Shown here: piece after piece, positions 7,993-16,991 of the stretch
How positions within the stretch are numbered: position 1 is the stretch's first letter
Layout: each line of letters starts with the position of its first letter
Assembly (NCBI RefSeq): GCF_023333595.1
Contig: NZ_JAIQZM010000008.1
Span: 148,791-212,790, forward strand
Reading direction: 5' to 3'
DNA length: 64,000 nt
DNA from: Argonema galeatum A003/A1
Lineage (GTDB): Bacteria; Cyanobacteriota; Cyanobacteriia; Cyanobacteriales; Aerosakkonemataceae
Position numbers and translations under genes: made by a program
The notes under the pieces: model-generated
What the model saw: only the letters and a program-made list of their open reading frames with translations
What the model was told of the DNA's origin: nothing
The model's database searches: none

Positions 7993-9118
7993 ATGATCGA
8001 TTTAGTAGATATCAAACGCGAAGTCGAAAAGTTGTCCCAGCGCCTGGGTAAAACCCAGGAGTATCTTTGACGTACCGGCGCTGACAGCGAAAATTCAAGA
8101 TTTGGAGCAATTGGCAGCTCAACCGGAGTTTTGGAACGACCAAACCTATGCCCAGCAAACGCTTCAAGAACTCAATGACCTCAAATCTCACTTGCAGCAA
8201 TTTGAGGATTGGAAAGACAGCCTGGAAGATGCCAAAGCGATCGCAGAATTGCTGGAGTTAGAAACCGACCCGGCGCTATTGGAAGAAGCCGAGACTAACC
8301 TAACTAAGCTTAGCCAGGAACTCGATCGCTGGGAGTTGCAACAGCTGTTGTCTGGGCCTTACGACGTCGAAGGAGCAGTCCTGACAATTAACGCTGGTGC
8401 TGGCGGTACAGATGCTCAAGATTGGACAGAAATGTTGCTGCGAATGTATACCCGTTGGGGAGAAAGCCACGGTTACAAAGTACACTTGGCCGAAATTTCC
8501 CCAGGGGAAGAAGCTGGGATTAAGTCTGTGACTCTGGAAATTGAAGGTCGCTATGCCTATGGCTACCTGAAAGCTGAGAAAGGAACGCATCGCTTGGTGC
8601 GGATTTCCCCCTTCAACGCTAACGGCAAACGGCAAACCAGCTTTGCAGGCGTGGAAATTATGCCCCTTCTGGATCACTCCGTCGAACTTGACATTCCAGA
8701 TAAGGATTTAGAAATTACCACGACTCGTTCCGGCGGTAAGGGCGGGCAAAATGTCAACAAAGTGGAAACAGCAGTGCAAATTAAGCACATTCCTACTGGC
8801 TTAGCTGTGCGCTGTACCGAGGAACGCTCTCAGCTGCAAAACAAGGAGAAAGCTCTCGCCAGACTCAAAGCAAAGCTGCTGATTATCGCCCAAGAGCAAA
8901 AGGCTCAAGAAATCGCCGAAATTCGCGGCGATATGGTAGAAGCGGCTTGGGGCAACCAGATCCGCAACTATGTGTTTCATCCGTACCAACTGGTGAAGGA
9001 TCTGCGTACTGGGGTCGAAACCACTGGCATTACAGATGTGATGAACGGCGAACTCGACCCATATATCCAAGCTTATCTCCGTCAGGAAAATCAACTGGTC
9101 GAGAGCAGCACTGCTTAA
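7993..9118 (+). CDS. prfB: Peptide chain release factor 2, with programmed +1 frameshift
   Basis: RF2 ends translation at UGA and UAA. The leader frame 7993-8070 encodes 25 residues and stops at TGA in the context CAG GAG TAT CTT TGA C. This reproduces the known prfB autoregulatory frameshift site, with a Shine-Dalgarno-like CAGGAG three bases before CTT. The second segment starts at 8069 and continues to 9118, giving about 374 residues. SPF (residues 205-207) and GGQ (250-252) are intact and fall at the numbering known for Escherichia coli RF2. Regulation by RF2 level through readthrough of the UGA is therefore expected. The coding sequence should be read as 7993-8067 joined to 8069-9118. 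Confidence 0.95.
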
Positions 9119-9404
9119 TCTGGGTAGCAAAAGAGCGATCGCTCATCGCTACGGTAGCCAATGCCCGAATGCCGCGCTTGTTAAGGGAGGCAGAGCCTCC
9201 AAAACCTGCGGCGGGTTGAACCTGGGAGCCAGAAAATTTCTGGCCTCCCTATCTCTATATAATCCAAAATCCAAAATCTAAAATCCAAAATAGATAACCC
9301 TACTAACTACTAACTGCTAAACAAACTGTTACATTTAAGGGAAGAATTTATTCCCTGCTATCTCTATATAATCCAAAATCTAAAATCCAAAATCCAAAAT
9401 AGAT
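9119..9404. repeat. Spacer with a duplicated AT-rich repeat and a GGAGGC palindrome
   Basis: The palindrome GGAGGC-AGA-GCCTCC lies at 9186-9200. Its counterpart with inverted loop occurs at 29189-29205. The sequence CTATCTCTATATAATCC plus repeated AAAATC/CAAAAT words appears twice, at 9249-9296 and 9358-9404. The second copy abuts the start codon of the DUF3285 gene and leaves no normal ribosome binding site there. No gene is seen. Confidence 0.6.
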
Positions 9405-9602
9405 ATGAGCCAACCATCCGAGCATCCAGATGGCCAAACCACAACACCACCGACACCCGCCGCTGCGGAAGCTAAACCAACTTACGTCAAGCTGGCAATG
9501 CGTAACATGGTGCGAAAGCGGGGCACCTCCCTGAAACATTTCGCGCTGACAACGATCGGGATGCTGGGCGTCTTCATCGGTCTTGCCTACCTGACTCGTT
9601 AA
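9405..9602 (+). CDS. DUF3285 small membrane protein
   Basis: A 65-residue cyanobacterial protein with a low-complexity Pro/Thr N-terminus. The conserved block KLAMRNMVRKRGTSLKHF comes next, then one hydrophobic segment (LTTIGMLGVFIGLAYLT). It is diagnostic of DUF3285, whose function is unknown. In cyanobacteria the family is often found just upstream of ybeY, as here with 21 bases between them, which suggests cotranscription. Confidence 0.85.
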   Translation: MSQPSEHPDGQTTTPPTPAAAEAKPTYVKLAMRNMVRKRGTSLKHFALTTIGMLGVFIGLAYLTR

Positions 9603-9623
9603 AGGTGAGGAAATTAATCTGGA

Positions 9624-10142
9624 ATGGGAGGACTGGATGTGGAAGTAGAAGTGAGCGTACAAGATTGTTTAGAGGCATCTTCTCAGTCAACTGGGATTGT
9701 CCCCGAAACTTGGCAGAACTGGTTCGGTGCTTGGATAGAAAGTTTGCAACCGAATATCTCACCATCTGAGACTTACGAACTGGGCCTCCGCCTTACGGAC
9801 GATTCGGAAATTCAGACACTCAACGCCCAGTACCGTCACCAAGATAGGCCAACAGATGTTCTGGCGTTTGCTGCTTTAGAGGTAGACTCTCCCCAGTCAG
9901 AGGAAATGCTAGAGTCCGAACCCCTGTATCTGGGTGATATAGTGATTTCCGTCGATACTGCCCAAAGGCAGGCTCAAGAGCAGGGCCATCCTTTGCAAAG
10001 CGAGCTAGCTTGGTTAGCCGCCCACGGTTTGCTTCATCTTCTTGGCTGGGATCACCCGGATGAAGATAGTTTGAACGATATGCTGCATCAACAAGCCACT
10101 TTGCTTGAGACTATCGGCGTTAAGATATGCCATTCCAGTTAA
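9624..10142 (+). CDS. ybeY: Endoribonuclease YbeY (16S rRNA maturation)
   Basis: Single-strand-specific metallo-RNase involved in 16S rRNA 3' end maturation and ribosome quality control. The zinc-binding motif HGLLHLLGWDH is complete (His134, His138, His144), preceded by the family block DRPTDVLAFA and LGDIVIS. The first 40 residues are poorly conserved. It starts a compact group with dgkA (30 bases downstream) and trpG/pabA, a gene order common in cyanobacteria. Confidence 0.93.
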   Translation: MGGLDVEVEVSVQDCLEASSQSTGIVPETWQNWFGAWIESLQPNISPSETYELGLRLTDDSEIQTLNAQYRHQDRPTDVLAFAALEVDSPQSEEMLESEPLYLGDIVISVDTAQRQAQEQGHPLQSELAWLAAHGLLHLLGWDHPDEDSLNDMLHQQATLLETIGVKICHSS

Positions 10143-10172
10143 ATTAGTCATATTGTCGCTGTGTGCTGAATA

Positions 10173-10709
10173 ATGAAATTCAATGAACAGCTAATTTCAT
10201 CAAAAAAGACAAAAGCCCAAACCCCCACAATTGTAGGCACCAGTCCCCTGTCTATGTCTAGCGAACTTTCGACAGAGACTCCCAAGCAAACCGATCGCGT
10301 TCCACTAGGAGACCGGGAGTTAGCATGGCAGGTCGCCTCCAGCTTAGTGATAAGTTTTAAATATGCCTGGGCTGGACTGAGTTACGCTTTTGGCACCCAA
10401 CGGAACTTTCGCATCCATGTGGTTATTGGCGCTGTGGCGATCGCGTTGAGCGTTTTTTTACATTTAAGCCGCGTGGAAATATCTCTGATTGGGATAACGA
10501 CTGGATTAGTTCTGACGCTGGAATTATTGAATACGGCCATTGAGTCGGTTGTTGACTTGACCGTTAAGCAGACTTATCATGAGCTAGCCAAAATTGCTAA
10601 AGACTGCGCTGCTGGTGCTGTATTAATTTCAGCGCTAGCAGCGGTGCTGGTGGCTGGGGCGCTTCTGCTGCCTCCCGCGATCGCTCTTTTGCAATCGACT
10701 CTGCGCTAG
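10173..10709 (+). CDS. dgkA: Diacylglycerol kinase (prokaryotic DgkA type)
   Basis: Small trimeric membrane lipid kinase that phosphorylates diacylglycerol or undecaprenol. After a non-conserved hydrophilic N-terminus of about 60 residues, the domain shows LSYAFGTQRNFRIH, TLELLNTAIESVVDL with the catalytic Glu residues, and AKDCAAGAVLISA. There are three transmembrane helices. The protein is longer than E. coli DgkA because of the N-terminal extension, which is typical in cyanobacteria. It lies between ybeY and trpG/pabA, with a 23-base gap to the latter. Confidence 0.92.
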   Translation: MKFNEQLISSKKTKAQTPTIVGTSPLSMSSELSTETPKQTDRVPLGDRELAWQVASSLVISFKYAWAGLSYAFGTQRNFRIHVVIGAVAIALSVFLHLSRVEISLIGITTGLVLTLELLNTAIESVVDLTVKQTYHELAKIAKDCAAGAVLISALAAVLVAGALLLPPAIALLQSTLR

Positions 10710-10732
10710 AACATCTTTCAGGAGCAGAAACT

Positions 10733-11320
10733 TTGATTATTGTCATCGATAATTACGATAGTTTCACCTACAATCTGGTTCAATATCTTGGCGAACTCGG
10801 ATCTGAGTTTCTGGTAGCAGCTGATATTCAGGTTTACCGTAACGACCAAATTTCCCTGGAGCAAATTAAAGAACTACAACCAGCTGGAGTGGTGATTTCT
10901 CCTGGGCCGGGGCGACCGGAAGATGCCGGGATTTCCCCAGAATTGATCGCACAGCTTGGCCCCAGCCTACCGATTTTAGGAGTTTGCTTGGGTCATCAAG
11001 GCATAGGTCTGGTATTTGGCGGTAATATTGTCTCTGCCCCAGAACTAATGCACGGTAAAACCTCTCCGGTACATCACACTGGTGTTGGCGTTTTCGAGGG
11101 GGTGGAAAGTCCGCTGACGGCAACGCGGTATCACAGTTTGGTAATCGATCGCCAAAGTTGCCCAGAAGTGCTGGAAATTACAGCCTGGGTTGATGACGGT
11201 ACGATTATGGGTGTGCGGCATCGTAACTATCCGCACATCGAGGGTGTGCAATTTCACCCAGAAAGTATTTTGACGACTTCTGGGAAGCAGTTACTGAGAA
11301 ATTTCCTCAAACGGTTGTAA
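10733..11320 (+). CDS. trpG: Anthranilate/aminodeoxychorismate synthase glutamine amidotransferase subunit
   Basis: Class I glutamine amidotransferase of 195 residues that supplies ammonia to anthranilate or 4-amino-4-deoxychorismate synthase. It starts at TTG with AGGAG upstream. Visible motifs are IDNYDSFTYNLVQYLGELG, ISPGPGRPEDAG, the nucleophile in GVCLGHQ (Cys85), HGKTSPVHH and the His175/Glu177 pair in VQFHPES. TrpG and PabA cannot be separated by sequence, and a single protein often serves both. A MITE begins seven bases after the stop. Confidence 0.9.
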   Translation: MIIVIDNYDSFTYNLVQYLGELGSEFLVAADIQVYRNDQISLEQIKELQPAGVVISPGPGRPEDAGISPELIAQLGPSLPILGVCLGHQGIGLVFGGNIVSAPELMHGKTSPVHHTGVGVFEGVESPLTATRYHSLVIDRQSCPEVLEITAWVDDGTIMGVRHRNYPHIEGVQFHPESILTTSGKQLLRNFLKRL

Positions 11321-11326
11321 AAGTTA

Positions 11327-11423
11327 ATTAGACATCTCCTTTCAAAGAATGTAGAGACGTTGCATGCAACGTCTCTACAAGGGTTACAGGTAACGCACCT
11401 TTAATTTCTGGAGAGGTCTATTA
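11327..11423. mobile_element. MITE copy 3 (inverted), just after trpG/pabA
   Basis: Ends TTAGACATCTCC and GGAGAGGTCTATTA surround the 28-bp palindrome at 11351-11378. The interior is in the opposite orientation to copies 2 and 4. The long hairpin could act as a transcription terminator for the ybeY-dgkA-trpG group. Confidence 0.85.
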
Positions 11424-11476
11424 GAGTTAGTTGTTGTACATCGCGTACAATTTACCATTATCGATCGCAATAAGAA

Positions 11477-12256
11477 ATGATGAAACGGCGACAGTTGATG
11501 CGCTACGCTGGGGCGAGTTTGCTCGCGGCTGTAGGAACTACCTGGGCTTCAGGATTTCAAAGTTATCGATCGCAGACAGGTGGCTCGCTGTCGATGCAGT
11601 GGCTGGGTCATACTTGCTTTTTGTTTGCTGGTAATAACCAGCGCATCTTGGTAAATCCATTTCGGACGCTGGGCTGTACGGCTAAATATCGATCGTCTAA
11701 ACTACCATCTGATGTAGTGCTGATTAGCAGCCAGTTATTCGATGAAGGCTCCGTGGAAGGGCTGCCCGGTAATCCCAAAATAATCTACGAGCCTGGTGTT
11801 TATCAGTACAACGGTATACAGTACCAAGGCATTCGGACAAACCACGATCGCATGGGCGGACGCCAATTTGGTACAAATACAGCTTGGCGCTGGACTCAAG
11901 CCGGAATCAGTATCCTGCACTTAGGTGGAGCCGCTGCGCCAATTGAGATTGAGCAGAAAATTTTGATGGGGCGTCCCGATGTGCTGCTAATCCCTGTAGG
12001 TGGTGGAGCTAAAGCTTATACGCCCCAGGAAGCTAAGCAGGCGATCCAAACCCTTAATCCGAAGCTGGTGATTCCCACCCATTACCGCACGCAGGCAGCT
12101 GAGGATTCTAGTTGCGATATTGTGTCTCTCGACGAGTTCCTGAAGTTGATGGATGGTATGACTGTACTCAGGACTAATAGCGACACCTTTACACTCAGTT
12201 CTGCTGATTTGCCAGCGAATGGTACTGCGATCAAAGTTTTCAGTTACAAATTTTGA
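11477..12256 (+). CDS. MBL-fold metallohydrolase-like protein with Tat-like signal
   Basis: A 259-residue protein beginning MMKRRQLMRYAGASLLAAVG, a twin-Arg-like signal followed by a hydrophobic stretch, so export is likely. The rest resembles the UlaG-like metallo-beta-lactamase fold: QWLGHTCFLF, ILVNPF, a DVLLIPVGGG segment and KLVIPTHYRT near the C-terminus. The canonical HxHxDH zinc motif is not visible; VVLISSQLFDEG occupies its place. Activity is therefore doubtful or metal binding is altered. It is a single gene following a MITE. Confidence 0.75.
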   Translation: MMKRRQLMRYAGASLLAAVGTTWASGFQSYRSQTGGSLSMQWLGHTCFLFAGNNQRILVNPFRTLGCTAKYRSSKLPSDVVLISSQLFDEGSVEGLPGNPKIIYEPGVYQYNGIQYQGIRTNHDRMGGRQFGTNTAWRWTQAGISILHLGGAAAPIEIEQKILMGRPDVLLIPVGGGAKAYTPQEAKQAIQTLNPKLVIPTHYRTQAAEDSSCDIVSLDEFLKLMDGMTVLRTNSDTFTLSSADLPANGTAIKVFSYKF

Positions 12257-12526
12257 AAATCTCCTAACGACTAAAGTCGCGGCTACACAAACAAAGCCTA
12301 CCTTCGCAGGCTAAATACCCGGAAAAATCGCCTAACTCCTTTTGGTGTCAGCGACTAGATACATATCGAGGTCGCCCTTATTTTTGGCAGTGATTTTTCC
12401 TAACCCAAAATTAGATATCCGTACTGTAGAGGTATTTATTTATATAATAGTGAGGTAAATATTTCAAGTTTTTGAATTGTTGTAAACTACTTTAGCAGAA
12501 TGGAAAGAAAACAAAGCTAAATAATT
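12257..12526. other. Spacer before pepP; small palindromic repeats only
   Basis: It contains the dispersed words AACGACTAAAGTCGCGGCTAC and CCTTCGCAGGCTAAA near 12265-12317, frequent in cyanobacterial spacers. An AT-rich stretch from about 12440 to 12500 probably holds the promoter of the next gene. No additional gene is seen. Confidence 0.4.
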
Positions 12527-13816
12527 ATGCAAGCAGAATACCGCCAGCGTCGGGAACAATTGATGGCTAAGATTGGCAAGGGCACAGCAATATTTCGCAG
12601 TGCTACAACTGCTGTGATGCACAATGATGTGGAGTACAATTTTCGACAGGATAGCGATTTTTTCTACTTGACCGGGTTTAATGAGCCGGAAGCGGTAGTA
12701 GTTTTGGCACCGCATCACGCAGAACATCGCTTCGTTCTGTTTGTGCAGCCAAAAGATCCAGAAAAGGAAACGTGGACGGGATACCGCGTGGGTGTGGAAG
12801 CGGCGAAGGAACTATATGGGGCAGATGAAGCTTATTCTATTGCGGAACTGGATGAAAAGCTGCCCAAGTATCTGGAAAAGGCCGATCGCATTTATTATCA
12901 TCTGGGACGGGATGAAAAGTTCAACGATACCGTTCTCAAACATTGGCGGGGGTTGATCGCAACTTATGGTAAGCGGGGTACAGGCCCGATCGCAATTGAA
13001 GACACAAACTTTGTGCTTCATAGCATGAGATTGGTAAAAAGTCAAGCTGAATTAGAGTTGATGCGAAAAGCAATAAATATTTCCGTAGAAGCGCATAACC
13101 ACGCACGGGAATTTACCCAACCGGGGCGTTACGAATACGAAATACAGGCAGAAATTGAGCATATCTTTCGCTTGCGGGGCGGCGTGGGGCCAGCCTATCC
13201 CTCAATTGTGGCATCTGGTGCTAATGCCTGCGTCCTGCATTACATCGAGAACGATCGCCAAATGCAGGATAACGAATTACTGCTAATTGATGCCGGTTGT
13301 TGTTATGGCTATTATAACGGAGATATTACGCGCACATTTCCAGTAGGCGACAAATTTACCCCAGAACAAAAGACGATTTACGATTTAGTATTGTCAGCGC
13401 AACTGCAAGCTCTAGCCCAAGTCCAACCTGGTAATTCTTGGAACTTAATTCACGATACTGCTGTGCGCGTGCTAGTAGAAGGTATGCTGGATTTGGGAAT
13501 TCTCCAAGGCAATATCGACGAATTGATTAAAGAGGAAAAATACAAACCTTATTATATGCACCGTACCGGACATTGGTTGGGTTTAGATGTTCACGATGCT
13601 GGTATGTATAAGCAAGGCGAAGAAACTTGGCAGATTTTGCAACCGGGACAAATTTTGACAGTAGAACCGGGGATTTATATTGCGCCCAATGTGAAACCAG
13701 CCGAAGGACAACCAGAGGTAGATAATAAGTGGCGCGGGATTGGAATTCGCATTGAAGATAATGTGTTAGTTACTGATTCAGGACATGAAGTATTAACTGC
13801 GGGAGTTCCTAAATGA
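12527..13816 (+). CDS. pepP: Xaa-Pro aminopeptidase (aminopeptidase P)
   Basis: M24 metallopeptidase of 429 residues that removes N-terminal residues preceding proline. The N-terminal aminopeptidase P domain shows FRQDSDFFYLTGFNEPEAV. The catalytic pita-bread domain shows LLIDAGCCYGYYNGDITRTF (two Asp ligands), HRTGHWLGLDVHDAG (His), TVEPGIYI (Glu) and GIRIEDNVLVT (Glu), so all five metal ligands are present. The stop overlaps the start of the downstream DUF421 gene (ATGA), indicating translational coupling. Confidence 0.93.
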   Translation: MQAEYRQRREQLMAKIGKGTAIFRSATTAVMHNDVEYNFRQDSDFFYLTGFNEPEAVVVLAPHHAEHRFVLFVQPKDPEKETWTGYRVGVEAAKELYGADEAYSIAELDEKLPKYLEKADRIYYHLGRDEKFNDTVLKHWRGLIATYGKRGTGPIAIEDTNFVLHSMRLVKSQAELELMRKAINISVEAHNHAREFTQPGRYEYEIQAEIEHIFRLRGGVGPAYPSIVASGANACVLHYIENDRQMQDNELLLIDAGCCYGYYNGDITRTFPVGDKFTPEQKTIYDLVLSAQLQALAQVQPGNSWNLIHDTAVRVLVEGMLDLGILQGNIDELIKEEKYKPYYMHRTGHWLGLDVHDAGMYKQGEETWQILQPGQILTVEPGIYIAPNVKPAEGQPEVDNKWRGIGIRIEDNVLVTDSGHEVLTAGVPK

Positions 13817-14349
13817 TGGATTTATTGTTTAAGGTCGATTGGTATAGGATATTCGTTCCGAGTACCTCAGTAGCCGAACTTGTTGTGCGCGGATCGTTGG
13901 TTTACTTGATGCTTTTTGCGGTGCTGCGCTTTCTTCCTAACCGCCAACAAGGAACGGTGGGGATTTCAGATTTGCTGGTGGTGGTGCTGTTTGCCGAAGC
14001 TGCCCAAAATGCGATGACAAGCAATTATACTGCGATCGCAGATGCTGTTATTCTTGTGGGCACGATCGTCTTATGGAGCTACACTTTAAACTGGCTTGGC
14101 TATAAAATTCCTCGCTTTCAGCGCTTCCTCAACCCACCGCCTATGCCGCTGGTAATGAACGGTCGCATCCTACGCGAAAACATGGCACAGCAATTGATTA
14201 CCCAGGATGAGTTGATGAGCATCCTTCGCAAGCAGGGCGTGCAAAAGCTGAATGAGGTGAAGTTGGCATTTATGGAGTCTGACGGAAGTATCAGTGTAAT
14301 CGCCCATTCCCAAAAATCTCTGGTTGGGGATGAGACAAAGGAAAGCTAA
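13813..14349 (+). CDS. DUF421 (YetF-type) membrane protein
   Basis: A 178-residue protein with about three transmembrane segments near the N-terminus, then a soluble DUF421 domain. Hallmarks are FAVLRFLPNRQQGTVGISDL, PLVMNGRILRENM and DELMSILRKQGV with KLAFMESDGSISVI. The function is unknown; the Bacillus relatives are linked to spore or membrane proteins. It overlaps pepP by four bases and ends at a bidirectional hairpin. Confidence 0.88.
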   Translation: MMDLLFKVDWYRIFVPSTSVAELVVRGSLVYLMLFAVLRFLPNRQQGTVGISDLLVVVLFAEAAQNAMTSNYTAIADAVILVGTIVLWSYTLNWLGYKIPRFQRFLNPPPMPLVMNGRILRENMAQQLITQDELMSILRKQGVQKLNEVKLAFMESDGSISVIAHSQKSLVGDETKES

Positions 14350-14366
14350 TATTGTTACGAAAAGAT

Positions 14367-14407
14367 TTGCAGAACTTCCTTGAATCACAATCAAGGAAGT
14401 TCTGCAA
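14367..14407. terminator. Bidirectional terminator hairpin
   Basis: A perfect 17-bp stem (TTGCAGAACTTCCTTGA and its complement) with a seven-base loop lies between the convergent DUF421 and RES genes. The last codons and stop of the RES gene are part of the right arm. Confidence 0.75.
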
Positions 14408-14963
14408 TAATCGTGCCAGAGTTGTCGTAAATTCGTAAAAAGCTCTCACTCAAGAGTCTATCGTGAAAGACAATAAGGTTGTAAGCTAAGTCATTGCGAG
14501 ATGAAGGAACTTTCAATCCTTCAAACCTTTGTAGGTTGTAGGCAACTGTTCCAAGTTCTTGAGTTGGGGCAATCTCACATTGTGCATTAAGCGGACGCCA
14601 ATTTCCAGTGAGTTCTTGTAAGTTTGTCCCTAAATTTCTCTGGATACTTTTATCACAGAGAGCTAAGATTGCATTCAGCTTGTAGTTGATGGAGAGCATG
14701 ATGCGCGGCGACCCTTGAACATCAAGAATTCCAGCAGCGGTTTCGACTCTAGTTCTAACCTCTAGAAGGGAGGTTTGTTCGCTGTCAGCTAGGTAGAGTG
14801 CCTCAAATGTCTGAGGTGGGTTGTATCTGCCGCCGAATTGAGAGCCAATCGCGGATAAGGGAGCGTCGGCATATTTTTGCTGGATAGAACGAAATGCCAC
14901 CTCTTCTATGGAGAGTATGGGCGCTCTTTCCAGAACCTTGACAAGTTCGTTACCAGTCAGCAT
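14391..14963 (-). CDS. RES domain toxin (NAD+ phosphorylase-type)
   Basis: A 190-residue RES domain protein. Known RES toxins (MbcT, ParT) degrade or consume NAD+. The domain's conserved Arg, Glu and Ser are recognisable in FGGRYNPPQTFEALYLADSE, SLLEVRTRV and the C-terminal VVFHDRLLSES-like region (LIVFHDRLLSESFLRIYD). It follows an Xre/MbcA-type antitoxin with 11 bases between them, forming a standard antitoxin-first operon. Confidence 0.88.
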   Translation of the reverse strand: MLTGNELVKVLERAPILSIEEVAFRSIQQKYADAPLSAIGSQFGGRYNPPQTFEALYLADSEQTSLLEVRTRVETAAGILDVQGSPRIMLSINYKLNAILALCDKSIQRNLGTNLQELTGNWRPLNAQCEIAPTQELGTVAYNLQRFEGLKVPSSRNDLAYNLIVFHDRLLSESFLRIYDNSGTIIAELP

Positions 14964-14974
14964 TTGGCAATGAG

Positions 14975-15226
14975 TTATTCAGGTTGACCAGTTTCCATCG
15001 CCCAGATAAGGCTCTCCACAACTTCAATTTTACCCTCTTTTAAGTAGGACATAGGTGTGCGCCCCGCCAGGTCTGGATGTGGGGCATTAAGCCATATTTG
15101 AACGTACTCTATTGACCCATCCAGCAGATCCTGCAACCGCAGTATCAGTTTATCGATTTCCTCTTGAAGAAGCTGTGGGTCTGAAATTACCAACGGCTTA
15201 ATAGTTTTTGCTTGTTCTAATTTCAT
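14975..15226 (-). CDS. Antitoxin with MbcA/ParS/Xre toxin-binding domain (truncated relative to family)
   Basis: An 83-residue protein whose C-terminal half WLNAPHPDLAGRTPMSYLKEG is the signature of the Xre/MbcA/ParS antitoxin toxin-binding domain (DUF2384). It neutralises the RES toxin encoded next. The usual N-terminal HTH of longer Xre antitoxins is missing, so it may rely on another way to autoregulate, or only the toxin-binding part is kept. Confidence 0.85.
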   Translation of the reverse strand: MKLEQAKTIKPLVISDPQLLQEEIDKLILRLQDLLDGSIEYVQIWLNAPHPDLAGRTPMSYLKEGKIEVVESLIWAMETGQPE

Positions 15227-15398
15227 ATAATTTGACTAAAGTGGAGTACTCAACGCATTTATTCTAACTTATGTGTAAGCCTTAGCCGGGGATACCGTGT
15301 TCAATCCCCTGAGCATATAATTGTTCCTTGCGGTATATTTTACTCACCCTGCCAGCCACTGTAAGATCGCTCTCGGTGGCATTGTGTGGGTTGGGGTT

Positions 15399-16991
15399 AT
15401 GGAAGCGTTGGATCTTTCTTCTTCAAAAGAGGCAAACAAATTTCAGTTCCTTCAGGCTCAATTGCGCGATCGCTGGGAGTCGATCGAAGGATTGGATAAT
15501 AGCGAGTACGATATCTTGGTAGTTCCTTCCCTCAGCCTGGATCGGCGAGAACTGCTCAAGATTGAGGGTTTCCTTCACTACGAAGAAAGGTTGCTGTTTT
15601 CGTTAATTCGGTTGCAAAGCCCTAAAACACGAGTAATTTACGTGACTTCGCAGCCTCTACCGCCGATTGTAATTGATTACTACCTGCAATTGCTCCCCGG
15701 CATCCCATTTTCCCACGCACGCGATCGCCTCTTATTATTCTCCACCTACGATTCTTCTACCACACCGCTAACCCAAAAAATATTAGAGCGTCCTCGCTTA
15801 ATGGAACGCATTCGGCAGTCATTGCGCCTCGAAAAATCCTTTATGATTTGCTACAACTCAACGACCCTAGAGCGAGATTTATCTGTCCAATTAGGCGTAC
15901 CCCTGCTGGCGGCAGATCCGGATTTGCTTTACTGGGGAACTAAAAGCGGCAGTCGGCAAATCTTTGCTGAGTGCGGCGTTTCCCATCCAGATGGTAGCGG
16001 ACTTGTTTTGAGTGCAGAAGACCTCGCGGAAGCGGCGGCAGAACTGTGGGAACGCCAACCTTCCTTAGAGAGGATGGTAGTCAAACTTAATGAGGGATTT
16101 TCGGGTGAAGGTAATGCAATGCTGGACTTAAAACCGCTCCAGCATAAGGCTCCCGGTTGTGCATCCCACAAAGAAAGAGTTGCTGCTGTTTGCGATCGCT
16201 TCCCTTTTTTGAACTTTCAAGCCAAAAATGAAACTTGGTCAAATTTTTCTAGCCGCATCCCAGAGTTAGGGGCAATTGTCGAAGCTTTCATTGAGGGAGA
16301 AGAAAAGCGAAGTCCCAGCGTTCAAGGTCGGATTACTCCCACAGGAGAAGTAGAAATTCTCTCCACCCACGACCAAATTTTAGGTGGTTCCGGCGGTCAA
16401 ATTTACTTGGGTTGCTATTTCCCAGGAGACGAAGCTTACCGCTTGCAGTTGCAAGAAATTGGATTGCGGGTTGGTCGAAATCTTGTCCAAAAAGGAGCGC
16501 TAGAACGCTTTGCCGTTGATTTTATCGCCGTTCGCCAACCTGACAAGACAGGTAAGCCGCAGTGGGATCTCCAAGCAATAGAAATCAACCTGCGTAAAGG
16601 TGGCACCACCCATCCATTCATGACCCTCAAATTTTTAACTAACGGTCGCTATGACATGGCTACCGGCTTATTCTACAGCCAGCAGGGATGTCCGAAATAT
16701 TACATTGCCACCGACAACCTACAAAAAGATCGCTATCGGGGTCTGCTACCGAACGATTTGATGGATATCATTGCTCATCAGCGGCTGCATTTCGATACCA
16801 GTACGCAGACAGGCACGGTGTTCCATCTCATGGGTTGCCTCTCCGAATTCGGCAAGTTGGGATTAACCAGTATCGGCAATTCTCACCAGCAAGCTAAAGA
16901 TATTTACAACCGGGTTAATAACGTGCTGGATGAAGAAACGAAACCAACAGCAAAAATTTTATCTTCAGTCAGCAGTGCAGCAGTCAATTAG
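15399..16991 (+). CDS. PGM1-like ATP-grasp peptide ligase-related protein
   Basis: A large protein (530 residues from the preferred ATG at 15399; the frame is open from TTG at 15321). It has an N-terminal pre-ATP-grasp region (DILVVPSLSLDRRELLKIEG, YVTSQPLPPIVIDYYLQLLP) and a C-terminal ATP-grasp fold (RMVVKLNEGFSGEGNA, EAFIEGEEKRSPSVQGRITP, ALERFAVDFIAV and EINLRKGGTTHP with metal-binding Glu and Asn). The closest recognisable family is the carboxylate-amine ligases related to PGM1 of pheganomycin biosynthesis. No precursor peptide or tailoring gene is adjacent. The stop codon TAG lies within MITE copy 4, so the original C-terminus may have been longer. Confidence 0.75.
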   Translation: MEALDLSSSKEANKFQFLQAQLRDRWESIEGLDNSEYDILVVPSLSLDRRELLKIEGFLHYEERLLFSLIRLQSPKTRVIYVTSQPLPPIVIDYYLQLLPGIPFSHARDRLLLFSTYDSSTTPLTQKILERPRLMERIRQSLRLEKSFMICYNSTTLERDLSVQLGVPLLAADPDLLYWGTKSGSRQIFAECGVSHPDGSGLVLSAEDLAEAAAELWERQPSLERMVVKLNEGFSGEGNAMLDLKPLQHKAPGCASHKERVAAVCDRFPFLNFQAKNETWSNFSSRIPELGAIVEAFIEGEEKRSPSVQGRITPTGEVEILSTHDQILGGSGGQIYLGCYFPGDEAYRLQLQEIGLRVGRNLVQKGALERFAVDFIAVRQPDKTGKPQWDLQAIEINLRKGGTTHPFMTLKFLTNGRYDMATGLFYSQQGCPKYYIATDNLQKDRYRGLLPNDLMDIIAHQRLHFDTSTQTGTVFHLMGCLSEFGKLGLTSIGNSHQQAKDIYNRVNNVLDEETKPTAKILSSVSSAAVN

